A stretch of 64,000 nucleotides of DNA from Pseudomonas sp. (GCF_002796985.1 NZ_PEKX01000007.1:186001-250000); one strand, 5' to 3'; positions 36,457-46,105 are shown, counted from the stretch's first letter. Made by a program: numbers and translations. The notes: generated by a model not told the origin, from the letters alone.

Positions 36457-37250
36457 GAAACGCATGCTTGATCGGCCTGCTGGGCCTGGCGCTCGGCGGT
36501 TGCGCCAATTTCGACACCCTCCGCGGGCCGAGCGTCGGGCAGAACTGCGACGAAAAGCTGGGCCAGGCGGTGGAGCTGCAACTCAACCTGGCGCGGGAGA
36601 TGCTCGACAACGGCCGCGCGCATGCCGCGCTCGCCAATCTGGAAACCCTGCCGCCGAACTCGCTGGAAGTGCGCGAAAGCAAGGCCCTGGCCCTGCGCCG
36701 CATCGGCGACCCGAAGGCGCGGATCGTCTACCAGGGGTTGCTCGGCACCTGCAAGGCGGCCGAAGCCCATCACGGTCTGGGGCAGATCGCCATGCGCGGT
36801 GGCAATACCGTGGAAGCGGAACGCGAGTTGCGTGAGGCGGCGCGTTTGCAGCCGACCGACAGCGCGCTGCGCAACGACCTGGGTTACGTCCTGCTACGGC
36901 GTGGCGAAATGGAGAAGGCACGCTTCGAGTTCATCACCGCCATGGAACTGAACGAGCACGACAAGCTGCCGGCGACCAACCTGCTCAGCGTCATGCTCAT
37001 CCAGGGCGAGAGCAGCGAGGCCACCCGGCTGATCCAGAGTGTCGGGCTGTCTTCGGAGCAGGTGCGCGCAGCCCAGGACCAGGCCAGGGACCTGCGCGCT
37101 CCCAGCTCCGGCAGCCCGGCCAGTCATCCTGCGATTGAAGTGGAAAGCGTGAGCTATGTGGACGATTCGGTGGAGGACGCGCACCCGGTCCCGGTCGAGT
37201 CGGTACCCGCTGTGGCGCGCGACGCCAAGCTACTGGTCAAGGCCCGCTGA
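36453..37250 (+). CDS. tadD: Flp pilus lipoprotein TadD, TPR protein
   Basis: A 265-residue lipoprotein with lipobox LALGGCANF (cleavage before Cys17). Tetratricopeptide-like helices follow (RMGETKA-type repeat units around residues 85-180, e.g. AEAHHGLGQIAMRGGNTVEAERELREAARL and NDLGYVLLRRGEMEKARFEF). TadD is thought to support secretin assembly or pilus function at the outer membrane. It starts within the tadC stop (ATGA), and a 19-base gap precedes the DUF3613 gene. Confidence 0.92.
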   Translation: MRNACLIGLLGLALGGCANFDTLRGPSVGQNCDEKLGQAVELQLNLAREMLDNGRAHAALANLETLPPNSLEVRESKALALRRIGDPKARIVYQGLLGTCKAAEAHHGLGQIAMRGGNTVEAERELREAARLQPTDSALRNDLGYVLLRRGEMEKARFEFITAMELNEHDKLPATNLLSVMLIQGESSEATRLIQSVGLSSEQVRAAQDQARDLRAPSSGSPASHPAIEVESVSYVDDSVEDAHPVPVESVPAVARDAKLLVKAR

Positions 37251-37269
37251 GCCGGGCAGGGAGAACAGG

Positions 37270-37551
37270 ATGAAGCAATGGATTCTGGCCGGCGCGCTGC
37301 TGGTTTCGCCGCTGCTGGCCCAGGCAATGGACAGCGCGAATACCGTCGCAGGCACCACCGCCCGTGACCAGCAGGAAGTGCTGACCTGGTTGCAACTGCA
37401 AAGCAGCGGCCAGGCCGCCTCGGCCAACCGGCAGAGCGCCACGCCGGCCGAGCGCGACCGCGCCTACCAGCGCTACCTGAAGAGCTATACCCGCGAAATT
37501 CCCGAGTATCTGCTCGACGACAACAACGGTTTCAGCACCGACAAGAAGTAA
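37270..37551 (+). CDS. DUF3613 family small secreted protein of the Tad locus
   Basis: A 93-residue protein with a signal peptide (MKQWILAGALLVSPLLAQA) and the DUF3613 core DQQEVLTWLQLQSSGQAAS, followed by RAYQRYLKSYTREIPEYL. The family occurs in tad loci of Pseudomonas and Burkholderia and has no assigned role; a periplasmic accessory factor is inferred from position. GGGAGAACAGG lies upstream of ATG 37270. The next gene begins 17 bases later. Confidence 0.82.
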   Translation: MKQWILAGALLVSPLLAQAMDSANTVAGTTARDQQEVLTWLQLQSSGQAASANRQSATPAERDRAYQRYLKSYTREIPEYLLDDNNGFSTDKK

Positions 37552-37568
37552 TCCTTCGGGAGCGTGCC

Positions 37569-39269
37569 ATGGGACGCGAACGGCAGCGGGGCGCAATTGG
37601 CGTCATGGCGGCGGTCACCCTGCTGCTGGCGCTGATCTGCCTGGCACTGGTGATCGACACCGGGCGCCTGTATTACGAACAGCGCAAATTGCAGCGGGTT
37701 GCGGACATGGCGGCGCTGGAGACGGCGACGCAGAGTGGCATGTGTGCGGCGAGCAACAGTGACCCGCGCGGCTACGCGCTGAGCAGCGCAGCATCCAACG
37801 GTTTTGTGCCCGCCACGAGCAGTGATCTCGTGGCGACCCTGGGTAGCATCAGTTTCGATGACGAATACGGCAAGGACTCGCACCGGGTCTTCACCCCTGG
37901 CGGCGATCTGCAGGACTCCGTTGAGGTTCGCGTCAGCCGCAGTGTTCCTTCCAGCCTGGTACTCAATGTCGCCAGCGTATTCGGTGACTTTCCCGCGACG
38001 ACACAACTCGGCGCTCGCGCCGTGGCAAGGCGGACTGCGATGGCGGGTATCTCGGCGGGAACGACTCTGGCCTCACTCGACAGCTCGCAATCCCCGCTGC
38101 TGAACAATCTGCTGAATGCCTTGCTGGGCAGCAACCTGTCGCTGAATGCGGCCGGCTACAGAGGCCTGGCCAATGCCAATGTCAGCCTGTTGGGGCTGTC
38201 GGACAACTTGCGGGCGGCGGGCGTCGATGTAGCGGCGGGGTCGGTGGAGTCGCTGCTGGGGGCCCAGGCGACGCTGGCTCAGTTGCTGGGCGCGACCGTG
38301 GATGCGGTCGATCCCAGCCAGGTGTTGGACCTGGATACCACACTCCTCAGAAACCAACTGATCAAGACGGGGGTCCAGTCGGCGACGGTCACGCTGGGCA
38401 GCATCCTTTCGGTGGTGGCGCCCGAGTCCGTGCAAGATGAGGCGTTGCAAGGCAAGGTCAATGCACTGGACTTGATCACTGCGTTGGCCATGGTTGCGAA
38501 CAAGCAGCATGCGGTGGCGCTCAATGCTGGGGTCAATCTGGGAGGACTGGTGTCCGCCAAGATCAACCTCTGGATTATCGAGCCGCCTCAAATCGCCTTC
38601 GGTTATCCCGGCAAGGGCAGCAACGGGCAATGGCGGACGCAGGTTCGGACGGCGGCGCTGCGGGCCAATGTTGCTGGAGCAGTCGAGTTGCCGCTGGTCT
38701 TGCGTATCGATCTTGGCCTCGCACTCGACGTCGCGCAAGGTACTGCTGCCCTGGACACCATCGCCTGTGCTGGCGTCGGCAAGCCAGTGAGCGTCGAAGT
38801 CCAGGCGTTACCGGGGATTGCCAGGCTGCAGTTGGGGACGTATGCGAGCCCCCAGACCGGAGGGACGCTGACGCCTATCAAAGTGAGCGTGCTCAGTGGT
38901 GTGGCAGATGTCGAAGTGGGGGCGAATGCCGTGGTCGGTGGTGCCGACTCCACGACCTTGAAGTACAAGGTGACGCCGCCGTCGGGTCTGCCCAGTGAGG
39001 TAGAGGGGGCGTCCAGCCAACTCAGCCAGTCACTGGCCAATGCCCTGAATACCCTGGGCTCGACCTTGGTGGTGACGACGAAGGTAGCAGGGATCCCAGT
39101 GCCGCTGGGCTGGTTGGTCGCAGACGTGCTCAAGCTGCTCACACCAGCTATTTCTGCACTGGGCACCGTCGTCCTCGATCCGTTGCTCAGGTTGCTGGGT
39201 GTCGGACTGGGCACCATCGACGTGCGCCTCATCGACCTCCAGACCGGCGGCGCGGAGCTGCTGATCTGA
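37569..39269 (+). CDS. tadG: Flp pilus minor-pilin-like protein TadG
   Basis: A 566-residue TadG/DUF2134-type protein. The N-terminus RGAIGVMAAVTLLLALICLALVIDTGRLYYEQRKLQRVADMAALE is the pseudopilin-like hydrophobic helix typical of TadG. The long C-terminal region (about 110-566) is rich in Ala/Val/Leu with many repeats of hydrophobic turns (LLGATVDAVDPSQVLDLDTTLL), probably extracellular or periplasmic; it has somewhat lower GC and less biased codons than the rest. GGGAG lies 5 bases before ATG 37569. It is the last gene of the operon and converges on pprB, 18 bases apart. Confidence 0.88.
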   Translation: MGRERQRGAIGVMAAVTLLLALICLALVIDTGRLYYEQRKLQRVADMAALETATQSGMCAASNSDPRGYALSSAASNGFVPATSSDLVATLGSISFDDEYGKDSHRVFTPGGDLQDSVEVRVSRSVPSSLVLNVASVFGDFPATTQLGARAVARRTAMAGISAGTTLASLDSSQSPLLNNLLNALLGSNLSLNAAGYRGLANANVSLLGLSDNLRAAGVDVAAGSVESLLGAQATLAQLLGATVDAVDPSQVLDLDTTLLRNQLIKTGVQSATVTLGSILSVVAPESVQDEALQGKVNALDLITALAMVANKQHAVALNAGVNLGGLVSAKINLWIIEPPQIAFGYPGKGSNGQWRTQVRTAALRANVAGAVELPLVLRIDLGLALDVAQGTAALDTIACAGVGKPVSVEVQALPGIARLQLGTYASPQTGGTLTPIKVSVLSGVADVEVGANAVVGGADSTTLKYKVTPPSGLPSEVEGASSQLSQSLANALNTLGSTLVVTTKVAGIPVPLGWLVADVLKLLTPAISALGTVVLDPLLRLLGVGLGTIDVRLIDLQTGGAELLI

Positions 39270-39287
39270 AGGTCGGTTAGCGCAGCG

Positions 39288-40121
39288 TCAGTGCACCGCG
39301 CTGCTCTGCGACGCGTTGGGGGAGATGGCGAGGGCGAGCTGCGTGCGGTTGTGCATGTGCATCAGCCGCAGCACCTGGGAGACATACAGCTTCACGGTGT
39401 TCTCGGTGATGCCCAGGTCGTAGGCGATCTGGTAGTTGGTCAGCCCTTTGCTCACCAGGCGCGCCACTGCCTGCTGGCGCGGCGAGAGCTTGTTGAACAG
39501 CGGGTTGCTCACCATCGGGGCGATCTGCTCGGTGTTGCTCGATGCGGAGCTGGCCGGCGCTTCCGCCTGCTCCTGCTTCAGGGCGCTGCTGCTGGCGGGC
39601 TGGCCGCCGCCGTGGACCTCGTACTTGATCTTGTGGATATCCCGCGAAATCGAGTTCAGCGATTCGGCGAGGTACTCCAGGCGCTGGTTCACATGACTCA
39701 GGCTGAGCTGGCTGCGGATGCGTTCGTGCAGGCGGGCATCCAGGCGCTCCAGGCCCTTGAGCAGGTCCATCGGCGCCACCGGCTTCTGGTAGTAATCGGC
39801 GACGCCCACGCGCATGGCCTCGATGACTTCCCGGCTACCCTGCTGGCCGGTGAGGATGATGGTTTCGAAGAACCGCGTCGAGCCGGCCACGTCCTTGAGT
39901 GCCTCGACCACACAAATGCCGTTGTCGCGACCCAGGCCGAGATCGCAGATCACCAGACCGATCGCGGCATCATCGCGGAATTTCTGCAGGGCGCTGTCCT
40001 TGCTGTCGCTGATCACGCAGCGGTAGCCGCTGTTCTCCAGCAATTCGGAAAGCTCGGAAGTGACTTGTGGCTCGTCGTCGATGACTAGCACGCTGAAACG
40101 GCGATTGGCCGTTTTTTCCAT
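39288..40121 (-). CDS. pprB: Response regulator PprB (LuxR/NarL-type)
   Basis: PprB switches on the Flp/Tad pilus, Bap adhesin and related genes in P. aeruginosa. The 277-residue protein has a receiver domain (DDEPQVTSEL, phosphoacceptor Asp in GLVICDLGLGRDNG, Lys in YYQKPVAP), a linker, and a C-terminal LuxR-type HTH (LSPRQQAVARLVSKGLTNYQIAYDLGITENTVKLYVSQVLRLM). AAGGAG lies 9 bases before ATG 40121. Its partner kinase PprA is at 41506-44286; separate transcription from fppA is indicated by the 151-base gap. Confidence 0.94.
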   Translation of the reverse strand: MEKTANRRFSVLVIDDEPQVTSELSELLENSGYRCVISDSKDSALQKFRDDAAIGLVICDLGLGRDNGICVVEALKDVAGSTRFFETIILTGQQGSREVIEAMRVGVADYYQKPVAPMDLLKGLERLDARLHERIRSQLSLSHVNQRLEYLAESLNSISRDIHKIKYEVHGGGQPASSSALKQEQAEAPASSASSNTEQIAPMVSNPLFNKLSPRQQAVARLVSKGLTNYQIAYDLGITENTVKLYVSQVLRLMHMHNRTQLALAISPNASQSSAVH

Positions 40122-40272
40122 GACTGCACGCTCCTTGGAATACTACTTTTTTCGTTGTTTTTATCGGCCGGCTGTTCAACTTGCTGCAGCCGGTTTTTCC
40201 ATCAGGCGACGGATGGTATTAACCCTTAGCATATAGTCGTTAAGTTTGGATCGCGCCACTCGCCGAGGTCAT

Positions 40273-40752
40273 TCAGTGAATGAAAGATAAAGTCGTCAGA
40301 AGACCGGCGAACAGCGCAAATATGAAAGGAAATGACTTGAACTTTGACGGTTGCAGTCTTGCTAATTTCTTTTTGAAATTAGCCGGAACGCTGTCCGAAT
40401 CAATCAAAAGTTTGCTGGCGAACATCAGTGCCAGGCAGAACAGGCAGGCCAGCGCCAGGGTGTAGAGCAGCGTCAGCGGGTCACTGGCCAGCCCCAGGGC
40501 TACCAGCAGTTTCACGTCGGCCGCGCCGAGCTTCCCCAGCCAGTAGCCCGGCCCGCTGAGCAGCGCCGCCAACACCGCTGCCACCGCGGCCGCCAGCGGT
40601 GCATAGCCGGTCAGCGTGTGCCCTTTGAGCAACAGGAACAGCAGCGCGATCAGCACCCCACCCAGGGTCAGCCAGTTGCTGACACGCAGCCGCGTGAGGT
40701 CCTGATAGGCGCATACCGCGAACCAGCCCAGCAGGCAGAATTTGAACAGCAT
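40273..40752 (-). CDS. fppA: Flp prepilin peptidase FppA/CpaA (TadV type)
   Basis: A 159-residue aspartic peptidase with about six membrane helices that trims Flp and pseudopilin leaders. The two catalytic aspartates are expected at YQDLTRLRVSN and in LGAADVKLLVALG, the counterpart of GxGDxK; here the second site reads GAAD rather than GxGD, which is common in CpaA. Starting at ATG 40752 places AGGA eight bases upstream; ATG 40761 would add three residues. It is divergent from tadF and near pprB. Confidence 0.9.
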   Translation of the reverse strand: MLFKFCLLGWFAVCAYQDLTRLRVSNWLTLGGVLIALLFLLLKGHTLTGYAPLAAAVAAVLAALLSGPGYWLGKLGAADVKLLVALGLASDPLTLLYTLALACLFCLALMFASKLLIDSDSVPANFKKKLARLQPSKFKSFPFIFALFAGLLTTLSFIH

Positions 40753-41026
40753 CGAGAACATCCTTATCCCGGAGCGGCGACGACGAAGGAGACAGATGGA
40801 TTTTTAAGGTATCTCGTATTTCAGCGCTATATTGCAATTCAAGCCAATTGAAGTCGAGTTTGGCTCAAAACGTTATTCCGATATGCCGTGGCGGCGAATT
40901 CCAGCGGAACGCCTAGTATTGGTCGATAACGGTAGTTGTCTGACGGCAGGTATCTTCAGTTATGTCCAGTGGCGCCGATAAGTTGAACGATCATTCAAGT
41001 TGGAAGTTGGTCGAGGAGTATTGCGC
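40753..41026. promoter_or_regulatory. Divergent region between fppA and tadF
   Basis: 274 bases with no gene, AT-rich at about 40800-40900. It should hold promoters for both directions, probably PprB-regulated by analogy. A short inverted repeat TTCAA..TTGAA near 40838-40852 is the only palindrome I noticed; I assign no site. Confidence 0.45.
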
Positions 41027-41497
41027 ATGAACGGAGTCGGCGGGCGTGGCACACAACGAGGTGCGGTAGCAATCGAGTTTGCCGCGGTATTCGTCCTGTT
41101 CTTCGCTGTTCTCTATGGGCTGCTCGGTTATTGCGTCCCCCTGCTGATGCTGCAGTCGTTCAACGATGCCGCGGCGGCGGGCGCGCGAGTGGCTGTTTCG
41201 GTGAATCCCCTGGCGCCGGGGGGCTACGACGACGCACTCAAGAAAGCAGTGGACACTGCCGTGACTCAGCGCCTGAGCTGGATGCCTGAAGGCTGGCGCA
41301 AGGGTTGTTACGGCGGCTCCTTCATGAAGGCGCCGGAAGAGGTGACGGTGGTTGGCCGCAAGTACACTCGTGTCAATGTCTGTGTCAGTTATCCCTATGC
41401 CACCTCGCCCATCGTCCCGCTGCTGACCCTGCCGGGAATCGGTACGGTGCCGCGCCTGCCCGACGTGCTCAGCGGCACAGCCAGCGTCCTGCTCTGA
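41027..41497 (+). CDS. tadF: Flp pilus pseudopilin TadF (TadE-like)
   Basis: A 156-residue TadE/TadF-type pseudopilin. The N-terminus RGAVAIEFAAVFVLFFAVLYGLLGYCVPLLML is the pseudopilin cleavage/helix signature (Glu at position 5 after the cut). GAGGAG precedes ATG 41027 by 8 bases; an in-frame ATG at 41000 is not favoured. It ends 8 bases before the pprA start, so the two are probably co-transcribed from the divergent region. Confidence 0.9.
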   Translation: MNGVGGRGTQRGAVAIEFAAVFVLFFAVLYGLLGYCVPLLMLQSFNDAAAAGARVAVSVNPLAPGGYDDALKKAVDTAVTQRLSWMPEGWRKGCYGGSFMKAPEEVTVVGRKYTRVNVCVSYPYATSPIVPLLTLPGIGTVPRLPDVLSGTASVLL

Positions 41498-41505
41498 GGC
41501 ACCGG

Positions 41506-44286
41506 ATGTTCGACTTCTGGCGCTCCAGGCCTCGCGGCCAGCATGAGTTGAATGACCACCCGGCGCCGAGTCGGCCCTTGGCGGCACGCCGCCGCCTGGA
41601 TTTGCCGGCGGAAGCGGTGGCTGAGCCGGTGGTGACCGGCCACTGGGACCTCTGGCTGGAGCTGGACAGCCGTGATCGGGTCGTCGCCCGGGGCGGCAGC
41701 CAGGCCCATCGACTGTTGCCGCCCGTGCCCGGCAACGGCGATTCGCCGGGACTCGGGGATTACCTCGACCGGCGAATTCCTGGGGGCATGCAGGTATCCA
41801 GCCTGCGCGGCGGCGAGCGTCTCGACCTGGTACTGCGCAGCACGGGTGATCTGCCGCTGGTCTGCCGTTTCCAGGCGGTCCTGCAGGCCAACGAACATTG
41901 CCTGCTGCTGGGCACGGACATCTCGGACCTGAACTGGCAGTCCGACAGCCAGCAACACAAGCTGCAATGCCTGAACCTCAGCAAGTTGCTGCTGGCGCGT
42001 CTGCGGCACAGCTCGCACCGTCGCCTGGGGGAAGCGGTCGGCGAAGTGCTGGAGTCGTTCTGCAGCAACTTCCACATGCGCAGCATGGCCTTGCTGCTGG
42101 AGGCGCCGGACCAGACCCTGCGTGTCTTCGCCTGCCACATCCAGCCTGGATTCGACAGCCTGCTGCGGGACCATCTGGCGGTGCCCAGCGACGAGCTGCG
42201 AGCGGCCACCGGCGCGCGGTTGCTGGGGGCCGATGACAGCCCTTCGGAGCTGCTCCGCGCGCTTTGCTGCGAGCAGCTTTACCTGATCCCGGCGCAGGTC
42301 CGGGGTGGGCGTCTGGTCGGCCTGCTGGCCGAACCGATGGAGCACGCCAGCGCCTGGCCGGTGCTGGCTCCCAGCGACTGGCAGTACCTGGCGGAAATCC
42401 TCGGCAACCTCGTCCACGAACGCACCGAGCTGCACAGCCTGCGCGACAGTAGTCGGCGCCTGAGCCTGCTGCAGGACATGGTCGGCGGCGGCTGGTGGCG
42501 ACTGCAGGTCGACCAGGGCCTGTTCGACTTGTCGCCGGCCGTTGCGGCCAGCCTTGGGTTGCCTGACGGGCAACTGCAGCTGGCACTGGCCGACCTGCTG
42601 AGCCAGTTGCACCCGGCCGACGCCGACGAACTCAGCCTGCGCCTGCGCAACCTGCAACCGGGTGGGCAGTTGGTCCAGGACCTGCGCCTGCGCGGCGCGA
42701 CGTCTACCCAGCCGCGCCGCTGGCTGCGCTTGCAGGGCCGACGCCAGGCTCGCGCCGGCGACCAACTGATGGACGGCGTGCTGCTGGATATCAGCGAGGG
42801 CAAATTGCAGGAGGAACAGGCGCTGGCGGCCCACGCCCGGCTGCGCAACCTGATCGACAGTGCTCCCGTGGTCATCTATGTGCAGCGCGTGGAGGAGGGG
42901 CACCTGATCCCCGAGTTCTACAGCGAGAGCGCCGGCAACCTGCTCGGCCTCGACCTGCAAGGGCAGAACTGGCAGGCGCTGGCCGAGCGGGTACACCCGG
43001 AGGATCTGGAAACCTTCCTCGATCGTGGCCGTGAACTGCTGCGCGAAGGCCGCGTACGCACCGAATACCGCCTGCGTGACAGTGCCGGCGAATGGCACTG
43101 GCTGTACGACGAGGCCAAGCTGCTGCGTGATATTCAGGGCATCCCGCAGGAGGCGGTCGGCCTGTGGCTGGACGTCACCGAGCAGCACCTCGCCGCGTTG
43201 CAGATCGCCGAGAGCGAGGAGCGCTACCGCGTGCTGGTGGAGGACTCGCCAGCGCTGATCTGCCGCTACGACCCGAGCCTGCAACTGACCTTCGTCAACC
43301 ACACTTTCGCCCAGGTGCTGGGCGAGCCAGTGGAAGCGCTACTCGGCCGGCGGCTGGATGAGTGGCTGTCGGAACAGGATTGCAGCGCTCTGCGCGCGCG
43401 CCTGGTGGGCGGAGGCAAGGGCGCGGCGGACGATTCCTGGGAACTGCGCTTCAGCCTCCCCGGTCAACGCAACCTCTGGCTGATCTGGTCGGATCGCCTG
43501 TTGCTGGATGCCGAGGGGCGGCTGGTGGAAATCCAGGCCGTGGGCCGCGACAACACCGCGGTGCGCCATGCCCAGCAGCAACTGGCCCAGGGCGCGAAGA
43601 TGGCCAGTCTGGGCGAGATGGTCAGCGGCATGGCCCACGAGATGAAGCAGCCGCTGCACGTCATGCGCATGTCCCTCTACAACGCGCGGCAGAAACTGGG
43701 TGAGCCGGAGTACCTGAAGGAGAAGCTGGAGCGCGCCGACGCGCAGATCGACCGGCTCTCGCGGGTGATCAGCCACATGGGCGTGTTCAGCCGCAAATCG
43801 GAGCTGGAAGCCGCACCCTTCGACCCCTACGACGCCTGTGAAGGCGCCATCGCGTTGCTGGGCGAAAGCCTGACGCAGCAGGGCATCACCCTCGAGTGCC
43901 GAGCTCCTGCGCAGCGGGGGGTGGTGCGTGGTTATGCCGACCAGTTGGAGCAGGTGCTGATCAACCTGTTGGCCAACGCCCGCGATGCACTGCTCGGACG
44001 GAGCGGGGAGGGCGCGCGCTGGATCGGTGTCTCCCAGGAGGCCTGCACCGATGCCGGCTGGATCGAACTGCATGTGCGCGATAACGCCGGCGGTATCGAC
44101 CCCGTGGTGATCGAGCGCATCTTCGAAGCTTTCTTCACCACCAAGCCCATCGGCAAGGGCACCGGGCTGGGGCTGTCGGTGAGCCATGAGCTGATCCGCA
44201 ACATGGGCGGCAGCCTGTCTGTGGATAACTTCAAGGGCGGCGCGCGCTTCGTGATTCGCTTGCCACAGCAGGCGACGAATCCTTGA
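41506..44286 (+). CDS. pprA: Sensor histidine kinase PprA
   Basis: A 926-residue kinase with no obvious membrane helix. The N-terminal 430 residues are unassigned, perhaps GAF-like; PAS domains follow near residues 455-560 and 565-700 (RVLVEDSPALICRYDPSLQLTFVNHTFAQVLGEPVEALLG). The phosphoacceptor is GMAHEMKQPLHVMRM, and the ATPase has N-box NLLANARDALLGR, G1 VRDNAGGID and G2 GKGTGLGLSVS. PprA is the cognate kinase of PprB in P. aeruginosa (about 924 residues there), sensing an unknown cytosolic signal. It is convergent with the phosphate transporter, separated by a strong terminator. Confidence 0.93.
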   Translation: MFDFWRSRPRGQHELNDHPAPSRPLAARRRLDLPAEAVAEPVVTGHWDLWLELDSRDRVVARGGSQAHRLLPPVPGNGDSPGLGDYLDRRIPGGMQVSSLRGGERLDLVLRSTGDLPLVCRFQAVLQANEHCLLLGTDISDLNWQSDSQQHKLQCLNLSKLLLARLRHSSHRRLGEAVGEVLESFCSNFHMRSMALLLEAPDQTLRVFACHIQPGFDSLLRDHLAVPSDELRAATGARLLGADDSPSELLRALCCEQLYLIPAQVRGGRLVGLLAEPMEHASAWPVLAPSDWQYLAEILGNLVHERTELHSLRDSSRRLSLLQDMVGGGWWRLQVDQGLFDLSPAVAASLGLPDGQLQLALADLLSQLHPADADELSLRLRNLQPGGQLVQDLRLRGATSTQPRRWLRLQGRRQARAGDQLMDGVLLDISEGKLQEEQALAAHARLRNLIDSAPVVIYVQRVEEGHLIPEFYSESAGNLLGLDLQGQNWQALAERVHPEDLETFLDRGRELLREGRVRTEYRLRDSAGEWHWLYDEAKLLRDIQGIPQEAVGLWLDVTEQHLAALQIAESEERYRVLVEDSPALICRYDPSLQLTFVNHTFAQVLGEPVEALLGRRLDEWLSEQDCSALRARLVGGGKGAADDSWELRFSLPGQRNLWLIWSDRLLLDAEGRLVEIQAVGRDNTAVRHAQQQLAQGAKMASLGEMVSGMAHEMKQPLHVMRMSLYNARQKLGEPEYLKEKLERADAQIDRLSRVISHMGVFSRKSELEAAPFDPYDACEGAIALLGESLTQQGITLECRAPAQRGVVRGYADQLEQVLINLLANARDALLGRSGEGARWIGVSQEACTDAGWIELHVRDNAGGIDPVVIERIFEAFFTTKPIGKGTGLGLSVSHELIRNMGGSLSVDNFKGGARFVIRLPQQATNP

Positions 44287-44300
44287 TCCCTCCGGAAATG

Positions 44301-44328
44301 AAAAACGCCTGCGGATGCAGGCGTTTTT
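44301..44328. terminator. Bidirectional terminator between pprA and the phosphate transporter
   Basis: AAAAACGCCTGC (44301-44312), GGAT loop, GCAGGCGTTTTT (44317-44328). Confidence 0.9.
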
Positions 44329-44347
44329 CATACTGCGCCGCGCGCTG

Positions 44348-45820
44348 TCAGCCGATGAAGCGCGAGGACAGCCAGAACAGGCCGGCAGCCAGTGCGATCG
44401 ACACGGGCAGGGTGAGTATCCAGGCCATGAGGATATTGCGCACGGTGCTGCTTTGCAGGCCACTGCGGTTGGCCACCATGGTGCCCGCCACGCCTGAGGA
44501 CAGGACGTGGGTCGTGGAGACCGGCAGGCTATAGATGTTGGCCATGCCGATGGCGGCGGTCGCGGTGAGCTGGGCGGCGATGCCCTGGGCATAGCTCATG
44601 CCCTGCTTGCCGATCTTCTCGCCGACGGTGAGCACCACGCGCTTCCAGCCAACCATGGTGCCGACGCCCAGGGCCAGGGCCACCGCGATGATCACCCAGA
44701 AGGGCGCGTACTCGGTGGTGGTGGTCAGGTCCTTGCGCAGTTTCTCCAGGTCCGCCTTCTCGCGGGATGGCAGCTCGGAGAGTTTGCCGACTTTCTTCGC
44801 GGTGTCGTCCAGGCACAACAGGTAACGACGTACCTGCACGCGCTCGTCGTCGTTCAGCTCGGTGTAGCTGGAAACACCGTGCAGGTCGCTCAGCAGGCCC
44901 TTGATGGTCGCTTCGGTCTGCTTTGGTTCACAGCGGTACAGGTCCGGCATCTCCGCTTCGCTGGCCTTGCCCAGGGCGAGCATCTCGCCAAGGGTGTCGG
45001 AGTGGCGGTTGAAGAACTGCTGCAGGTGAATGGCAGCGTCGCGGGTGCGCTCGATCTGGTAGGTGGTGCTGTTCAGGTCGAGGACGAACTTGGCCGGGAC
45101 GATGCCGATCAGCACCAGCATGATCAGGCCGATGCCTTTCTGGCCGTCGTTGGAGCCGTGCACGAAGCTCACGGTCATGGCCGAGATCACCAGCACCAGA
45201 CGGTTCCAGAACGGTGGGTGCTTCTTCTCGTCGACGTCGCGGCGGGTTTCCGGCGTCTTGTGCATCTTCGACAGCGGGTACAGCCACTTCAGGCCGATCA
45301 GCAGGGCGCCGGCGACGATGAAGCCGGCCATCGGCGAGAAGATCAGCGACAGGCCGATGTCGATCGCCTTGCCCCAGTTGATCCCGTCGGCCACCGGCAC
45401 GCCATTGATCAGTGCGTTGGCCAGGCCTACACCGAGGATCGAGCCGATCAGGGTGTGCGAACTGGAGGCCGGGATACCGAAGTACCAGGTGCCCAGGTTC
45501 CAGGTGATGGCGGCGGCGAGCAGCGAGAACACCATGGCCAGGCCGTGGCCGGTGTTCACGTTGATCAGCAGTTCTACCGGCAACAGGTGGACGATCGCGT
45601 AGGCGACGCCGACGCCACCGAGCAATACGCCGAGGAAGTTGAAGATGCCGGAGAGGATCACCGCGCGGTACGGGGACATGGCCTTGGTGTAGATGACCGT
45701 GGCCACCGCGTTGGCGGTGTCATGGAAGCCGTTGATGAACTCGAAGGCCAGGACGAACGCGAGTGCCAGCACCAGGCTGATACCCACCCAGACATCGAGT
45801 CCGCTGAAGAGATCGAACAT
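44348..45820 (-). CDS. PiT family inorganic phosphate transporter
   Basis: A low-affinity phosphate permease of the PiT family, 490 residues, with hydrophobic helices at both ends and a long hydrophilic loop (about 215-345) between the halves. The two family signatures are seen as FINGFHDTANAVATVI near the N-terminus and FVHGSNDGQKGIGLIM in the first inverted repeat. The loop contains a helical insert unusual for short PiT proteins (RDVDEKKHPP, MALGKASEAEMPD). ATG 45820 gives the family N-terminus; the upstream frame is unrelated. Substrate could also be sulfate-like in some members, but phosphate is most likely. Divergent from nothing close; a 285-base gap follows. Confidence 0.9.
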   Translation of the reverse strand: MFDLFSGLDVWVGISLVLALAFVLAFEFINGFHDTANAVATVIYTKAMSPYRAVILSGIFNFLGVLLGGVGVAYAIVHLLPVELLINVNTGHGLAMVFSLLAAAITWNLGTWYFGIPASSSHTLIGSILGVGLANALINGVPVADGINWGKAIDIGLSLIFSPMAGFIVAGALLIGLKWLYPLSKMHKTPETRRDVDEKKHPPFWNRLVLVISAMTVSFVHGSNDGQKGIGLIMLVLIGIVPAKFVLDLNSTTYQIERTRDAAIHLQQFFNRHSDTLGEMLALGKASEAEMPDLYRCEPKQTEATIKGLLSDLHGVSSYTELNDDERVQVRRYLLCLDDTAKKVGKLSELPSREKADLEKLRKDLTTTTEYAPFWVIIAVALALGVGTMVGWKRVVLTVGEKIGKQGMSYAQGIAAQLTATAAIGMANIYSLPVSTTHVLSSGVAGTMVANRSGLQSSTVRNILMAWILTLPVSIALAAGLFWLSSRFIG

Positions 45821-46105
45821 GAAAATTCTATGACCGGTCGGAGACGGGGCGGCGATTATGCCAGAAGCGTGGAGCACCGTATTCAGGCTGAAACGGTTTC
45901 TCCAATTTGCGCGACGCCTCGTCGCACGGCGCTTTCAGGCTGGGTGGAAAAAATTTGCAATGCTTCCATGCGGGCCGCCGGCCCATCGGATGAGTGTTTG
46001 CAGGCCGGTTGGCGGGCTCCCCCACGGAGCGCTGCTTACCCTTCCGGAGACGACTTCCCACAACAGTTTGGGGCAGTTCGCTCAACCGGGGGCCGGATCT
46101 GCGAT

